Part shown: one piece after another, positions 50,426 through 59,381 of the stretch | Position numbering within the stretch: the stretch's first letter is position 1 | Layout: each line of letters begins with the position of its first letter | Source: Providencia rettgeri | Lineage (GTDB): Bacteria; Pseudomonadota; Gammaproteobacteria; Enterobacterales; Enterobacteriaceae | NCBI RefSeq assembly: GCF_001874625.1 | Contig: NZ_CP017671.1 | Coordinates: forward strand, 2,542,001-2,606,000 | DNA: 64,000 bases | Direction of reading: 5' to 3' | Translations under genes and position numbers: made by a program | The notes under the pieces: generated by a model | Databases searched by the model: none | The model's input: the letters and a program-made list of their open reading frames with translations, nothing else | What the model was told of the DNA's origin: nothing

Positions 50426-50856
50426 TTTTTTGTATTCCTTGGTAAAAACTAATATCACGTAGAATTTACTTTATAAATAAGGTTTTTTCACACTATTTCA
50501 AGTCAATTAACATCAAAATATTAAAAAACAACATAACTTTACATTGAAACCACTAAAACGGGTTACTATTTTCTCTATTCAATCACAATAAAGAATGATT
50601 AAAATTAACCAATTGTTTTTAAAGGCTCAATTTATAACCAGCTCACATTAAATTGTTCCAATATTAAAATGATAATGCTGGTTATTATACGTATGGAAAT
50701 TTATTCGTGCATTTAATTATATTTCCAGCAACTTTATTCGCTAAATCGATAAATATCAGTCTTTATTAGCCTATTTCAGAAAAACAAAGCCACCTTAAGA
50801 TGGCTTTGTTTTTTAACTAACCCATTATTATACAGTTAGTTGCAAACACTTTCAGT
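50426..50856. other. intergenic region between htpX and the repeat protein gene
   Basis: About 430 bp, AT-rich. It ends with a strong bidirectional hairpin (50783-50814). Imperfect inverted segments (GCTGG and GGAAAT against ATTTCC and CAGC) occur around 50679-50753. No ORF with a ribosome-binding site. Confidence 0.45.
50783..50814. terminator. terminator downstream of the repeat protein gene
   Basis: 10-bp stem AACAAAGCCA / TGGCTTTGTT with an 8-nt loop; U-tracts on both strands (six T on plus, five on minus). Confidence 0.85.
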
Positions 50857-51579
50857 TTAATTTGATTTTTCTTTCGTTGTTTTCGCTGATTGTTTATCTG
50901 CTGCTTTGGTTACTTTTTCTTTTACTGTTTTGCTTGAGGTTTTATCTGCTGCTTTGGTTGCTTTTTCTTTTATCGCTTTTGCCGAATCTTTATCGGTGGC
51001 TTTGGTTGCTTTTTCTTTTACCGCTTTTGCCGAATCTTTATCGGTGGCTTTGGTTGCTTTTTCTTTTACCGCTTTTGCCGAATCTTTATCGGTGGCTTTA
51101 GTTGCTTTTTCTTTTACCGCTTTTGCCGAATCTTTATCGGTGACTTTAGTTGCTTTTTCTTTTATCGCTTTTGCCGAATCTTTATCGGTGGCTTTAGTTG
51201 CTTTTTCTTTTATCGCTTTTGCTGGATCTGATGCCTTATCACTCTTTTTAGCCACCTTTTCATTTACCGTTTTATTTGCTCTATCTCCCGTTGCCTTTAC
51301 TGGATCAGAAATAGAGGGCTTACTTGATTGCTTGGCAACACCAGAGCCAATGGTTGCTCCTGCAATACCCGCTTTACTGTTAATATCATTTTTCAATGAT
51401 GTGGTGCACACTTGTTCTGAGCGGCTAGTGGAGCCATCATTACAAATGAACTTACCGCTTTCACAGCGATCGACCCCACCTTTGCTCCCTGAACAAGGGT
51501 AGTTTCTTGCTGTCGCTGTGTTTATTGATGAAGCCATCATGATACTAACTGCGATTAAACCTATAACTAATTTACCCAT
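50857..51579 (-). CDS. secreted protein: YdcA-like Cys domain plus Lys/Ala tandem-repeat tail
   Basis: 240 aa. Signal peptide at about 1-24 (MGKLVIGLIAVSIM..TATA). A small domain at about 25-58 with cysteines 29, 39, 46 and 58 (YPCSGSKGGVDRCESGKFICNDG) matches the E. coli YdcA type. After a Ser/Lys linker, residues 120-231 are seven 16-residue repeats (consensus AKAVKEKATKATDKDS) plus a partial eighth. The tail is hydrophilic and highly basic-acidic mixed, like histone H1 or amphipathic helical repeats. AGAGGC precedes the ATG at 51579. Function unknown; cell-wall or DNA binding is only speculation. Confidence 0.8.
   Translation of the reverse strand: MGKLVIGLIAVSIMMASSINTATARNYPCSGSKGGVDRCESGKFICNDGSTSRSEQVCTTSLKNDINSKAGIAGATIGSGVAKQSSKPSISDPVKATGDRANKTVNEKVAKKSDKASDPAKAIKEKATKATDKDSAKAIKEKATKVTDKDSAKAVKEKATKATDKDSAKAVKEKATKATDKDSAKAVKEKATKATDKDSAKAIKEKATKAADKTSSKTVKEKVTKAADKQSAKTTKEKSN
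50860..51222 (-). repeat. 48-bp tandem repeat, 7.5 copies, inside the coding region
   Basis: Seven in-frame 48-bp units (50887-51222) plus a 27-bp partial unit. The central copies are nearly identical at DNA level; the outer ones (3' end of the gene) diverge. Unit length is a multiple of three, so slippage would alter tail length without frameshift. Confidence 0.9.
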
Positions 51580-51743
51580 GGTATTGCCTCTTTGATTAAG
51601 AACCCTTATCAAAAGTTTAGAATAAATTAATTAAAGGTAAAGAAATCTAGAATGACACGATTATTTTAGGCGATAAAAACTATCTAATATCTGTTTTAAC
51701 TTTTTCTCAGACATTAAGTCATCATCGATGACTTTAAATAAAA

Positions 51744-51778
51744 GAAAACCCCATACAAATCATAAATAAGTATGGGGT
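51744..51778 (-). terminator. prc terminator
   Basis: 9-bp stem ACCCCATAC / GTATGGGGT with a 13-nt loop; the minus-strand tail is U-rich (TTTCTTTT). Confidence 0.8.
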
Positions 51779-51811
51779 CTGTTATTTAAAATGAGCTTTA
51801 ACTTTACTTAG

Positions 51812-53857
51812 TTATTGATTATTACCTGATAGCATCTTGGTATTTTGACTTGCCAAGTCAATCGCCATTTTAACCGTTTCATCTAAGTACGGATCAGGGC
51901 CTTCATAATCCTTTGGTAAGTCATCAATTGATTTTAGTAATGGCTTACCTTCACGTACATTTCGTTCATTTATACGTTTAAGTTTAGTTGCTTCGATTTC
52001 ATTATCTTCTTTTTGACGCTCAGCATAATTAAGCGAAATTAGATTCTTACTCTCTTTATGCGCTTTATAGCGCGCAATATCTTCATCGATATAATTGAAT
52101 TCAGGGTCTTGGCTAATCCGCGCTAGATGCTGAGTTTTGATTGGCGATAAGTCTGATGAAATATCACCGACACGTACATAGTTTGCTGGAGGAATGCTAT
52201 CCCATGGCAATGCATTGTCTTCAAAACTTTCACCTGTTTCAGCAGGATCTTGACCTGTTGGCATCACGACATCAGGTGTCACACCCTTACGCTGTGTACT
52301 CCCACCATTAACACGGTAAAACTTCTGGATGGTATATTGTACTGAACCCAATGAAGGCCATTCTGGCTTTAACATTTGGTCGTACACACGACTTAAACTA
52401 CGATGTTGTTGTACCGTGCCTTTACCAAAAGTTGGTTCGCCCACGATTAATGCACGCCCATAATCCTGCATCGCTGCTGCAAAAATTTCAGATGCAGATG
52501 CACTAAAACGATCAACTAAAACAACCAGTGGGCCTTTATAGTAAATAACGTCGTCATCATCGACATCTTGACGAACTTGACCATTGTTATCACGAATTTG
52601 AACCACTGGGCCTTTTGGAATAAATAAACCAGATAAAGCAACAGCTTCAGTTAATGCCCCACCACCATTTCCGCGTAAATCAATGACCAACGCAGAAACA
52701 TTATCTTTCGCGATATTTTGTAGTTGTGTTTTTACATCATTAGTTAAACCAACATAGAAACCAGGAATATCTAACACAGCAACTTTATCTTTGCCTTGCT
52801 GTTTGATAGTCAGTTTTACAGCACGGTCTTCAAGGCGGATTTGCTCCCGAACGATGGTGATGATATGAGGCTTCGCCCCTTTGGTATCAGAAATAACTTC
52901 TAACCGAACTTTACTTCCTTTTGGCCCTTTAATTAACGCAACCACGTCATCAAGGCGCCAACCAACTACATCCACAATCGGTTTGCCCGTTTGCCCTACA
53001 CCAATGATTTTATCACCGACTTTTAACTCTTTGCTCTTCGCCGCAGGCCCACCCGCCACGAGGGAGTTAATCACCGTATTTTCATCATCTTGCTGTAAAA
53101 CCGCGCCAATTCCTTCCAATGACAAACTCATTTCAGAATTGAATTGTTCAGTATTACGAGGTGAAAGATAACTCGTATGTGGATCAATTTCGCGTGCAAA
53201 TGAATTAATAATCAGTTGGAAAACGTCTTCACTTTGTGCTTGCGTTAGACGTCTCAAAGCAAAGTTATATCGCTTAGTCAGTTTTTCTTTGATTTCTTTA
53301 TCGTCTTTACCTGAAAGCTTTAAATTCAACCAGTCATAACGTACTTTTTGGTCCCAGAGACGATCAAGTTCTTGTTTATCTTTAGGCCAAGGGGACTTAG
53401 AGCGGTCAACTTCAATAGAATCCGTCGCGTTCAAATCAATAGGTTGTTCTAAGCGAGCTAATGCATATTTAAAACGCTCAAAACGCCGTTCCTGCGATAG
53501 GTTATACAGGTCATAAAACGTATCTAATTTGCCGTCCTCAAGCCATTGACCTACTTTACCTTTATCTTTGGTATACTGATCAACGTCGGATTGAAGTAAA
53601 ACATTGTGACCGAAATCTAACATATTGAGATAGCGGTCAAATATTTTCCCAGAAAACGCTTTGTCTAAATCAAATTGACGATAATGTGAACGAGTGAACC
53701 TTGATGTGACCCTTTCACTCACAGTGCCGTGCTGAGCGCTCTGTTTTAAGACAGGTAACTGAGCCGCAGTGACCGGAGCCACTGCTTGAGTATTAGCAAT
53801 TGCACTACCGAAAGTAGCCAAACTGACAACAAGTGCAATTTTAAGAAGTTTGTTCAT
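51812..53857 (-). CDS. prc: tail-specific protease Prc (Tsp)
   Basis: Periplasmic C-terminal processing protease: matures FtsI, degrades ssrA-tagged proteins and, with NlpI, MepS. 681 aa (E. coli 682). Signal peptide MNKLLKIALVVSLATFGSAI..A, PDZ domain (LEGIGAVLQQDDENTVINSLVAGGPA), and the catalytic dyad Ser in DRFSASASEIFAAAM and Lys in GEPTFGKGTVQ. Downstream of proQ with a 19-bp gap, the conserved proQ-prc operon. Confidence 0.98.
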   Translation of the reverse strand: MNKLLKIALVVSLATFGSAIANTQAVAPVTAAQLPVLKQSAQHGTVSERVTSRFTRSHYRQFDLDKAFSGKIFDRYLNMLDFGHNVLLQSDVDQYTKDKGKVGQWLEDGKLDTFYDLYNLSQERRFERFKYALARLEQPIDLNATDSIEVDRSKSPWPKDKQELDRLWDQKVRYDWLNLKLSGKDDKEIKEKLTKRYNFALRRLTQAQSEDVFQLIINSFAREIDPHTSYLSPRNTEQFNSEMSLSLEGIGAVLQQDDENTVINSLVAGGPAAKSKELKVGDKIIGVGQTGKPIVDVVGWRLDDVVALIKGPKGSKVRLEVISDTKGAKPHIITIVREQIRLEDRAVKLTIKQQGKDKVAVLDIPGFYVGLTNDVKTQLQNIAKDNVSALVIDLRGNGGGALTEAVALSGLFIPKGPVVQIRDNNGQVRQDVDDDDVIYYKGPLVVLVDRFSASASEIFAAAMQDYGRALIVGEPTFGKGTVQQHRSLSRVYDQMLKPEWPSLGSVQYTIQKFYRVNGGSTQRKGVTPDVVMPTGQDPAETGESFEDNALPWDSIPPANYVRVGDISSDLSPIKTQHLARISQDPEFNYIDEDIARYKAHKESKNLISLNYAERQKEDNEIEATKLKRINERNVREGKPLLKSIDDLPKDYEGPDPYLDETVKMAIDLASQNTKMLSGNNQ

Positions 53858-53876
53858 GACCTGATTGACCTCCGTA

Positions 53877-54566
53877 TCAGAACTTTAAATGTTCCGCGCG
53901 TACAATCATTGCCAGTCCAGTTGGCAATTGAACCCTAACACCGTCTTTTGCAATTTCCAGCACAGAGGCGTCCATCACACTAGTACCCACTTTCACTTTC
54001 AATGATTGACCAATTTGAAGTGTGTTGATATCAGTGACTGATTTCAGATTCTGTTCTGGGGCTGGGTTATTACGACGGGGGGGTTTAGCTGATGTAGTTT
54101 GCGAGCGTTCTTTATTGTCTGATGGGCGACGGCGAGGCGCTTTCTCTTTAGTGGTATCTTGACTACGGGTGTTTTTTTCACTCGGCTTTTTCGCTGCTGG
54201 ACGCTTTTGCGCTTTTTGTTCAGCACGTTGCGCTTGAACACGAGCTTTAGCTTCAGCTAATTGTTGACGCGCATGAGTAATATGCTCTGCGTCTAATTCA
54301 CCACAGTCTTCACCATTTAGGTCAACGCGTTTTGCGCCTTCTTTAACACCGTAGAGATAACGCCAGCTAGAGGTATACATACGCAACGCAGAACGTAATT
54401 GCGTTTTGCTAATACCGTCTTCTTCAGTTAAACACCCTACGATATCTTGAAAAATTCCGACTTTTAACGGACGTGCTTCGCCTTCAGCGATAAAACAGCG
54501 AGGAAAACGCTCTGCTAGAAATGCGATAACTTCTTTACTACTATTCAACTTAGGTTGATTTTCCAT
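53877..54566 (-). CDS. proQ: RNA chaperone ProQ
   Basis: Global RNA-binding protein that stabilises sRNAs and 3' UTRs. 229 aa. N-terminal FinO/ProQ domain at about 1-120 ([46 protein letters not shown]), a Lys/Arg-rich linker, and a C-terminal Tudor-like domain ([29 protein letters not shown]). The frame opens 48 nt upstream, but the ATG at 54566 ([12 protein letters not shown]) is identical to E. coli and has AGGAA. Confidence 0.98.
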   Translation of the reverse strand: MENQPKLNSSKEVIAFLAERFPRCFIAEGEARPLKVGIFQDIVGCLTEEDGISKTQLRSALRMYTSSWRYLYGVKEGAKRVDLNGEDCGELDAEHITHARQQLAEAKARVQAQRAEQKAQKRPAAKKPSEKNTRSQDTTKEKAPRRRPSDNKERSQTTSAKPPRRNNPAPEQNLKSVTDINTLQIGQSLKVKVGTSVMDASVLEIAKDGVRVQLPTGLAMIVRAEHLKF

Positions 54567-54676
54567 GAAATTTCCTGATAACAACGATTTTGCCAACCTC
54601 ACGGGCATGAACAAGCCGACATTATAATCGTGTTGCTGACAATTGCCACGTTACTATTAATTTAACTGACCAATAT

Positions 54677-55159
54677 TTAGTAATATTTTGGCATAGAACA
54701 CATTGCCAGATGTTGACACAACTGGTTTACAAGGTGCTTTAAACCTTTTTCATCCTCTTGGTCGAATTGGCTAATATTTGGGCTGTCGATATCTAAAACC
54801 CCAATAATTTGCCCATTTACCACCAAAGGAAACACAATTTCAGCGTTACTTGCCGCATCACAAGCGATATGACCTGGGAATGCATGAACATCTTCTATAC
54901 GCTGAATTTGGTTGTGACTAAAAGCCGTACCACAGACCCCTTTACCAAAGGGTATTCGAACACATGCAACTTTACCTTGAAACGGACCTAATACTAATTC
55001 TTGCCCATTACTCAGGTAAAATCCAGCCCAATTAACCCCCTCTAAGCGCTCATACAGTAATGCACAAGTATTTGCTAAGGTGGCAATTAAATCATATTCT
55101 CCTGCTAATAATGCAGAGAGATTATCTGAAAGTTCAAGATAATACTTCTTTTTATCCAT
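54677..55159 (-). CDS. msrC: free methionine-(R)-sulfoxide reductase
   Basis: GAF-domain enzyme (fRMsr, formerly YebR) that reduces free Met-R-sulfoxide. 160 aa (E. coli 165). INWAGFYL-like GVNWAGFYLSNGQ, GPFQGKVACVRIPFGKGVCGTA with two active-site cysteines, and HIACDAASNAEIVFPL with the third. Upstream of proQ, as in E. coli. Confidence 0.95.
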   Translation of the reverse strand: MDKKKYYLELSDNLSALLAGEYDLIATLANTCALLYERLEGVNWAGFYLSNGQELVLGPFQGKVACVRIPFGKGVCGTAFSHNQIQRIEDVHAFPGHIACDAASNAEIVFPLVVNGQIIGVLDIDSPNISQFDQEDEKGLKHLVNQLCQHLAMCSMPKYY

Positions 55160-55291
55160 AATTATTTTTAGTAATAATCAAGTAATTAATGAAACATCTG
55201 TAAGAGTAACTCTAAGGTTACCAATTTGTCACTTTGAGGTAAATTTTTTTACACTAGATTACATCTAAGTGAAACCCTAAAATGAGTAAAT

Positions 55292-56518
55292 ATGAACAAC
55301 ATTAACCACACTGACTTGATTTTACAGCGTTGTAGCCATTGCAACCAAAAAATCCTCGCTCCGCGATTTAGCTTACGACAAGTCGTTATTTGCCCTCGTT
55401 GTTCTAGTCAACTCAATGATGGCCGGTCATGGTCAATCAAGCGGTTATCCATATTGTCTATCACATTATTGATGCTAGCACCGATCGCTTTTTTACAACC
55501 ACTAATTTCTATTCATCTGCTGGGAAGTCAAATTAATGCCAATGTAATAGAAGGTGTTCGCTTAATTAATCATCAAGGTGACCCGCTCACAGCAAGTATT
55601 GTGGCTTTTTGTGCGATAGCTGCTCCACTATTATTGCCAATATTAATTTTAATGTTACTTATTGGTCAGCGAATAAATTTAAACCTTCGCCCTATTTTAC
55701 TGGTTCTGAAACACATCAAAGAATGGGTTATGTTAGATGTTTACTTAATCGCTCTCGTTATAGCGGCAATTAAAATGCAAGATTACGCCAGCGTGTTTAT
55801 AGGTAATGGTTTAGTTGCTTTTATCACGATGGCTATTTTAAGTTTATTGATCCTCATCCACATGAATTTAGACGAACTATGGCGTCGGTTTTACCCTATT
55901 GATGACCAAGGGGAACAACCACATGCGTTGGCCTGCACCGCTTGCCACTTTACAGGGCCTTCTAACGCCCAAGGGAAGTGTCAGCGCTGTCATCGGCCAT
56001 TACAATCTCGCAACCCCTATAGTTTACAAAAAACATGGGCTGCGCTAATTGCCGCCATGGTGTTATTGTTTCCCGCTAACCTGCTACCCATTTCAGTTTT
56101 TTATCTGAATGGGCAGCGTTTGGAGGACACAATTTATTCTGGTGTTGTAGCCTTAATTGACTCAGGTAACTGGCCTATTGCCATTATTGTCTTCATTGCC
56201 AGCATATTAGTGCCCTTCATCAAGATTATCATCATGATATTATTACTATTTTCTATACAGTTAAAAAGCAATACCGACCCTGTTCTTCGTATGAAACTAC
56301 TAAAATTTGTTTCATGGATAGGCCGCTGGTCAATGTTAGATTTATTCGTCATTGCCTTAATGATGACATTAGTTAACCGTGATCAATTAATGTCTTTTAC
56401 TATGGGCCCTGCCGCATTTTACTTTGGTACAGCAGTTATTCTAACAATCATGGCTGTTGAATGGTTAGATAGCCGCTTAATATGGGATTCATATGGAAAA
56501 TCAAAACCTGCAAAATGA
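55292..56518 (+). CDS. letA: LetA (YebS), PqiA-family membrane partner of LetB
   Basis: Integral inner-membrane protein of the LetAB lipid-transport system. 408 aa (E. coli 427). Two zinc-ribbon-like cytoplasmic clusters, each ahead of a membrane module: CSHC..CPRC at about 14-36 and CTAC..CQRC near 210-235. Two repeats of four helices each (LSILSITLLMLAPIAFLQPLISIHLLGSQ and AALIAAMVLLFPANLLPISVF). It overlaps letB by 26 bp, so the two are translationally coupled. Confidence 0.95.
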   Translation: MNNINHTDLILQRCSHCNQKILAPRFSLRQVVICPRCSSQLNDGRSWSIKRLSILSITLLMLAPIAFLQPLISIHLLGSQINANVIEGVRLINHQGDPLTASIVAFCAIAAPLLLPILILMLLIGQRINLNLRPILLVLKHIKEWVMLDVYLIALVIAAIKMQDYASVFIGNGLVAFITMAILSLLILIHMNLDELWRRFYPIDDQGEQPHALACTACHFTGPSNAQGKCQRCHRPLQSRNPYSLQKTWAALIAAMVLLFPANLLPISVFYLNGQRLEDTIYSGVVALIDSGNWPIAIIVFIASILVPFIKIIIMILLLFSIQLKSNTDPVLRMKLLKFVSWIGRWSMLDLFVIALMMTLVNRDQLMSFTMGPAAFYFGTAVILTIMAVEWLDSRLIWDSYGKSKPAK

Positions 56519-58832
56519 GCCTTCTGAAGAAGCTACAGAAGCCACACTACGCAAACGAGGGCGTATCTCCCCTTTCTGGTTATTACCGCTGGTAGCGATT
56601 TTTATAGCTGGTTGGCTTCTTTTCCAACATTGGGTTGAGCGTGGAACTGATATTACGATTGAGTTCTCTTCTGCCCCAGGTGTCGTCGCAAATCGAACAC
56701 CTATTCGCTACCAAGGCGTTGAGGTTGGATTAGTTCAATCAATTGCTATTAGCAAAAATATGAAATCCATTATTGTTACTGCCAGTGTTAACAAAGACAT
56801 GCGCTCTGCGTTAACTTCAGGCACAAAATTTTGGTTAGTTACACCTAAAGCCTCATTGGCGGGCGTTTCCGGCCTTGATGCATTGGTTGGCGGTAACTAT
56901 ATTGGAATGCTGCCAAGCACTGGGACAGAGCAATTCTCGTTTGTGGCACAAGACACGCCACCACAACTAAATATTGACGAAGGTGAACTTCTAATCCACT
57001 TAACCGCACCTGATTTAGGTTCATTAAACGAAAACTCACCCATTTATTACCGAAAAGTCCCCGTGGGTTATATCTCGGATTATACCATTTTACCGGATAA
57101 CCAAGGGGTATCTATATCTGCGGTGGTCAAAAAACACTATGCCAAACTCGTTCGTAAAGACAGCCAATTTTGGAATGTATCTGGCTTACAAGGTAGTTTT
57201 GACCTTAAATCCGGTGCTAATATCAAAATGGAAAGCCTTTCTGCTGTCATAAATGGCGCTATTACTTTTGACTCACCGCAAGGCAGCCCCCAAGCGGAAG
57301 AAGGCCAACGTTTTGTGTTACAATCTAGCCGTGCCGTTGTCAAAGCTGCTGAACAAGAAGGTAAATCCCCTTTAACTCTTGCCTTATGGGCCAATGACAC
57401 CTATGGCGTAAGCAAAGGACAACCTGTTGTTTATAAAGGTATTCAAATCGGTGAGGTGTTACAACGTCACCTATCCGCCGATAATGTCAATTTTAAAATA
57501 GCCATATATGATGAGTTTAAGCACCTCATTCGTGAAGACAGTAAATTTGTCGCCAATAGCCGTGTTGATGTCCAATTGGGGCTTGGTGGACTACAGTTCC
57601 AAGGCGCGACACCGCAAGAATGGTTAGATGGCGGCATACACTTAATTGCGGGGCAAAGCCAAGGGAAATTACCAGAGAAATTCCCTTTATACCGCAGTGA
57701 TGACAATGCGAAAGCCGGTATTTTAGGGGCATCTCCACCAACTACAATTACTCTTAATACAGCGACATTACCAGATATACAAGCCGGGTCGGTTGTACTT
57801 TATCGTCAATTTGCAGTAGGCAAAATTACCACCATTAAACCCACTACATCCGGTTTTTCCATTGATGTATATATTTCAAGTGAATATCGGCATTTACTGA
57901 CTGATAACAGTGTTTTTTGGGCTGAAGGTGGAGCAAAAGTTCAGTTAAATAGTAATGGTTTAACAGTCCAAGCTGCCCCATTGAGCCGTGCGATCAGTGG
58001 AGCAATAAGCTTTGACAACATAGGTAATGGCACAGCGAATACTGCACGCCAACACATGCTTTACCCTAATGAAACATCTGCTAAGGCTATTGGTAGTGTA
58101 GTTACCTTAACAACATTTGATGCCTCCAAACTTTCTGAAGGCATGCCTATCCGTTATTTAGGCATAAACATTGGTCAGATAGAGTCATTAAAACTGTCCT
58201 CTGATAAAAGAGAGGTACAAGCGAGGGCTATTCTCTATCCAGAGTATGTCAGCACATTCACAAAACTAGGGAGCCGCTTTGCTGTTGTAACCCCTGAGTT
58301 ATCACCCGCGGGCTTAAATAACCTTGACAGTATATTACAACCTTATATTAGTGCAGAGCCTGGACGTAGTAATAAAAACCGTTATCAATTTGAACTACAA
58401 GCTGCCAATATAACTGACTCTCGTTATTTAGATGGTTTAACCATTTACCTTGATGCCACTGATGTTGGTTCTGTTCAGGTGGGTACGCCGATTTTATTTA
58501 GAGGGCTGGAAGTCGGTGTGGTGACAGGCTTATATTTGGGAGAGCTTTCCGACCGCGTTTATGTTGCCACACGTATTGGCAAGGAGTATCAATATTTAGT
58601 ACGTGATAACACTGAATTTTGGCAATCATCCGGCTTTAATTTCTCCTTTGGTTTGGCTGGTGGAGTTATGAAAAGCGGTACATTCAAGCAGTTTGTCCGA
58701 GGTGGTATCACTCTCGCCACCCCGCCAACAGTGCCTTTAGCGCCGAAAGCTAAGCCGGAACAGCATTTCATTCTAAAATTAGAAGCCCCTAGTGATTACT
58801 TAAACTGGGGTACATCAATACCTAAAAAATAA
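56493..58832 (+). CDS. letB: LetB (YebT) MCE tunnel protein, six MCE domains
   Basis: Forms stacked hexameric MCE rings bridging the inner and outer membranes for lipid transport. 779 aa, against about 877 in E. coli. One N-terminal membrane helix at about 28-48, then six MCE units starting near residues 50, 165, 295, 420, 540 and 655 (GVEVG, VPVG, IQIG, FAVG, INIG and LEVG turns). Compared from memory with E. coli, units 1 and 2 and units 4 to 7 align and the third unit is absent: the unit-2 end (NGAITFDSP) is followed directly by the unit-4 type (TLALWANDTYGVSKGQPV). No frameshift is seen at the junction. Confidence 0.95.
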   Translation: MENQNLQNEPSEEATEATLRKRGRISPFWLLPLVAIFIAGWLLFQHWVERGTDITIEFSSAPGVVANRTPIRYQGVEVGLVQSIAISKNMKSIIVTASVNKDMRSALTSGTKFWLVTPKASLAGVSGLDALVGGNYIGMLPSTGTEQFSFVAQDTPPQLNIDEGELLIHLTAPDLGSLNENSPIYYRKVPVGYISDYTILPDNQGVSISAVVKKHYAKLVRKDSQFWNVSGLQGSFDLKSGANIKMESLSAVINGAITFDSPQGSPQAEEGQRFVLQSSRAVVKAAEQEGKSPLTLALWANDTYGVSKGQPVVYKGIQIGEVLQRHLSADNVNFKIAIYDEFKHLIREDSKFVANSRVDVQLGLGGLQFQGATPQEWLDGGIHLIAGQSQGKLPEKFPLYRSDDNAKAGILGASPPTTITLNTATLPDIQAGSVVLYRQFAVGKITTIKPTTSGFSIDVYISSEYRHLLTDNSVFWAEGGAKVQLNSNGLTVQAAPLSRAISGAISFDNIGNGTANTARQHMLYPNETSAKAIGSVVTLTTFDASKLSEGMPIRYLGINIGQIESLKLSSDKREVQARAILYPEYVSTFTKLGSRFAVVTPELSPAGLNNLDSILQPYISAEPGRSNKNRYQFELQAANITDSRYLDGLTIYLDATDVGSVQVGTPILFRGLEVGVVTGLYLGELSDRVYVATRIGKEYQYLVRDNTEFWQSSGFNFSFGLAGGVMKSGTFKQFVRGGITLATPPTVPLAPKAKPEQHFILKLEAPSDYLNWGTSIPKK

Positions 58833-58840
58833 ACACTACA

Positions 58841-58880
58841 AGGGTGCATATAAGTAACATAATGCACCCTCTCTTGTTTA
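58841..58880 (+). terminator. letAB terminator
   Basis: 9-bp stem AGGGTGCAT / ATGCACCCT followed by a U-rich CTCTTGTTT tail. Confidence 0.75.
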
Positions 58881-58978
58881 TCGGTGAAAATTTATTTTGG
58901 AAATCAATTCCATTTATACTATGATTAATTCTGTTGAGCTTAGTATATATAGATAACGTCGATAAATGAGGTGCTATT

Positions 58979-59212
58979 ATGTGTTTTGTGAAATTGAAAA
59001 TATCTTCCTATGAAATTAATGATGCGGTTATGGCTTCACATAAAAGTGATACGGTAAGTATCCCTTGTGATTCTGATACCGATTTCTGTATGCAATTAGA
59101 TGGTTGGGACGAACATACCAGCATCCCTGCCACCTTAGATGAAAAACCTGTTTTACTCTATCGCCATCACTATGATAAAGAAAATCATCATTGGGTCATG
59201 AAATTAGCATAG
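58979..59212 (+). CDS. yebV: YebV, DUF1480 protein
   Basis: 77 residues, acidic, unknown function. ISSYEINDAV, CDSDTDFCMQLDGWDEHTSIPA and the HHWVMKLA end match E. coli YebV. GAGGTG lies before the ATG. Downstream of letB as in E. coli. It sits directly ahead of a short ORF and the SdsR/RyeA locus. Confidence 0.88.
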   Translation: MCFVKLKISSYEINDAVMASHKSDTVSIPCDSDTDFCMQLDGWDEHTSIPATLDEKPVLLYRHHYDKENHHWVMKLA

Positions 59213-59222
59213 TAGGTTAATC

Positions 59223-59381
59223 ATGTTATACAGCCTATTAGCTCGGGTATATAAATGGGTAAGAACAAATAGAAAGGTGATTACTAGTGTGTTAACAAAC
59301 AAACCGATAGGCAAAAAAAGAGGCCTGGTAGATTCCGATTACCGGGCCTTGGGAAATGGCTCTGGCAGAGCCGTGCGCTAA
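59223..59381 (+). CDS. possible 52-residue basic peptide antisense to SdsR
   Basis: ATG at 59223 with AGGT 5-6 nt upstream, 10 bp after the yebV stop. The predicted peptide begins MLYSLLARVYKWVRTNRKVI, is strongly basic, and its last 20 residues are encoded by the strand opposite SdsR. No homology is recognised. The 3' half is constrained by the sRNA, so the frame could be fortuitous; only the Shine-Dalgarno and position support it. Confidence 0.25.
   Translation: MLYSLLARVYKWVRTNRKVITSVLTNKPIGKKRGLVDSDYRALGNGSGRAVR

Noticed and set aside
50887-51222. 48-bp direct repeats as a CRISPR array
   Set aside because: The units are contiguous with no variable spacers and lie in frame within a coding region.
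50906-51502. 198-residue plus-strand ORF opposite the repeat protein
   Set aside because: The repeat unit is a multiple of three, so the opposite strand is also open. The minus frame has a signal peptide, Cys domain and ribosome-binding site; the plus frame has none.
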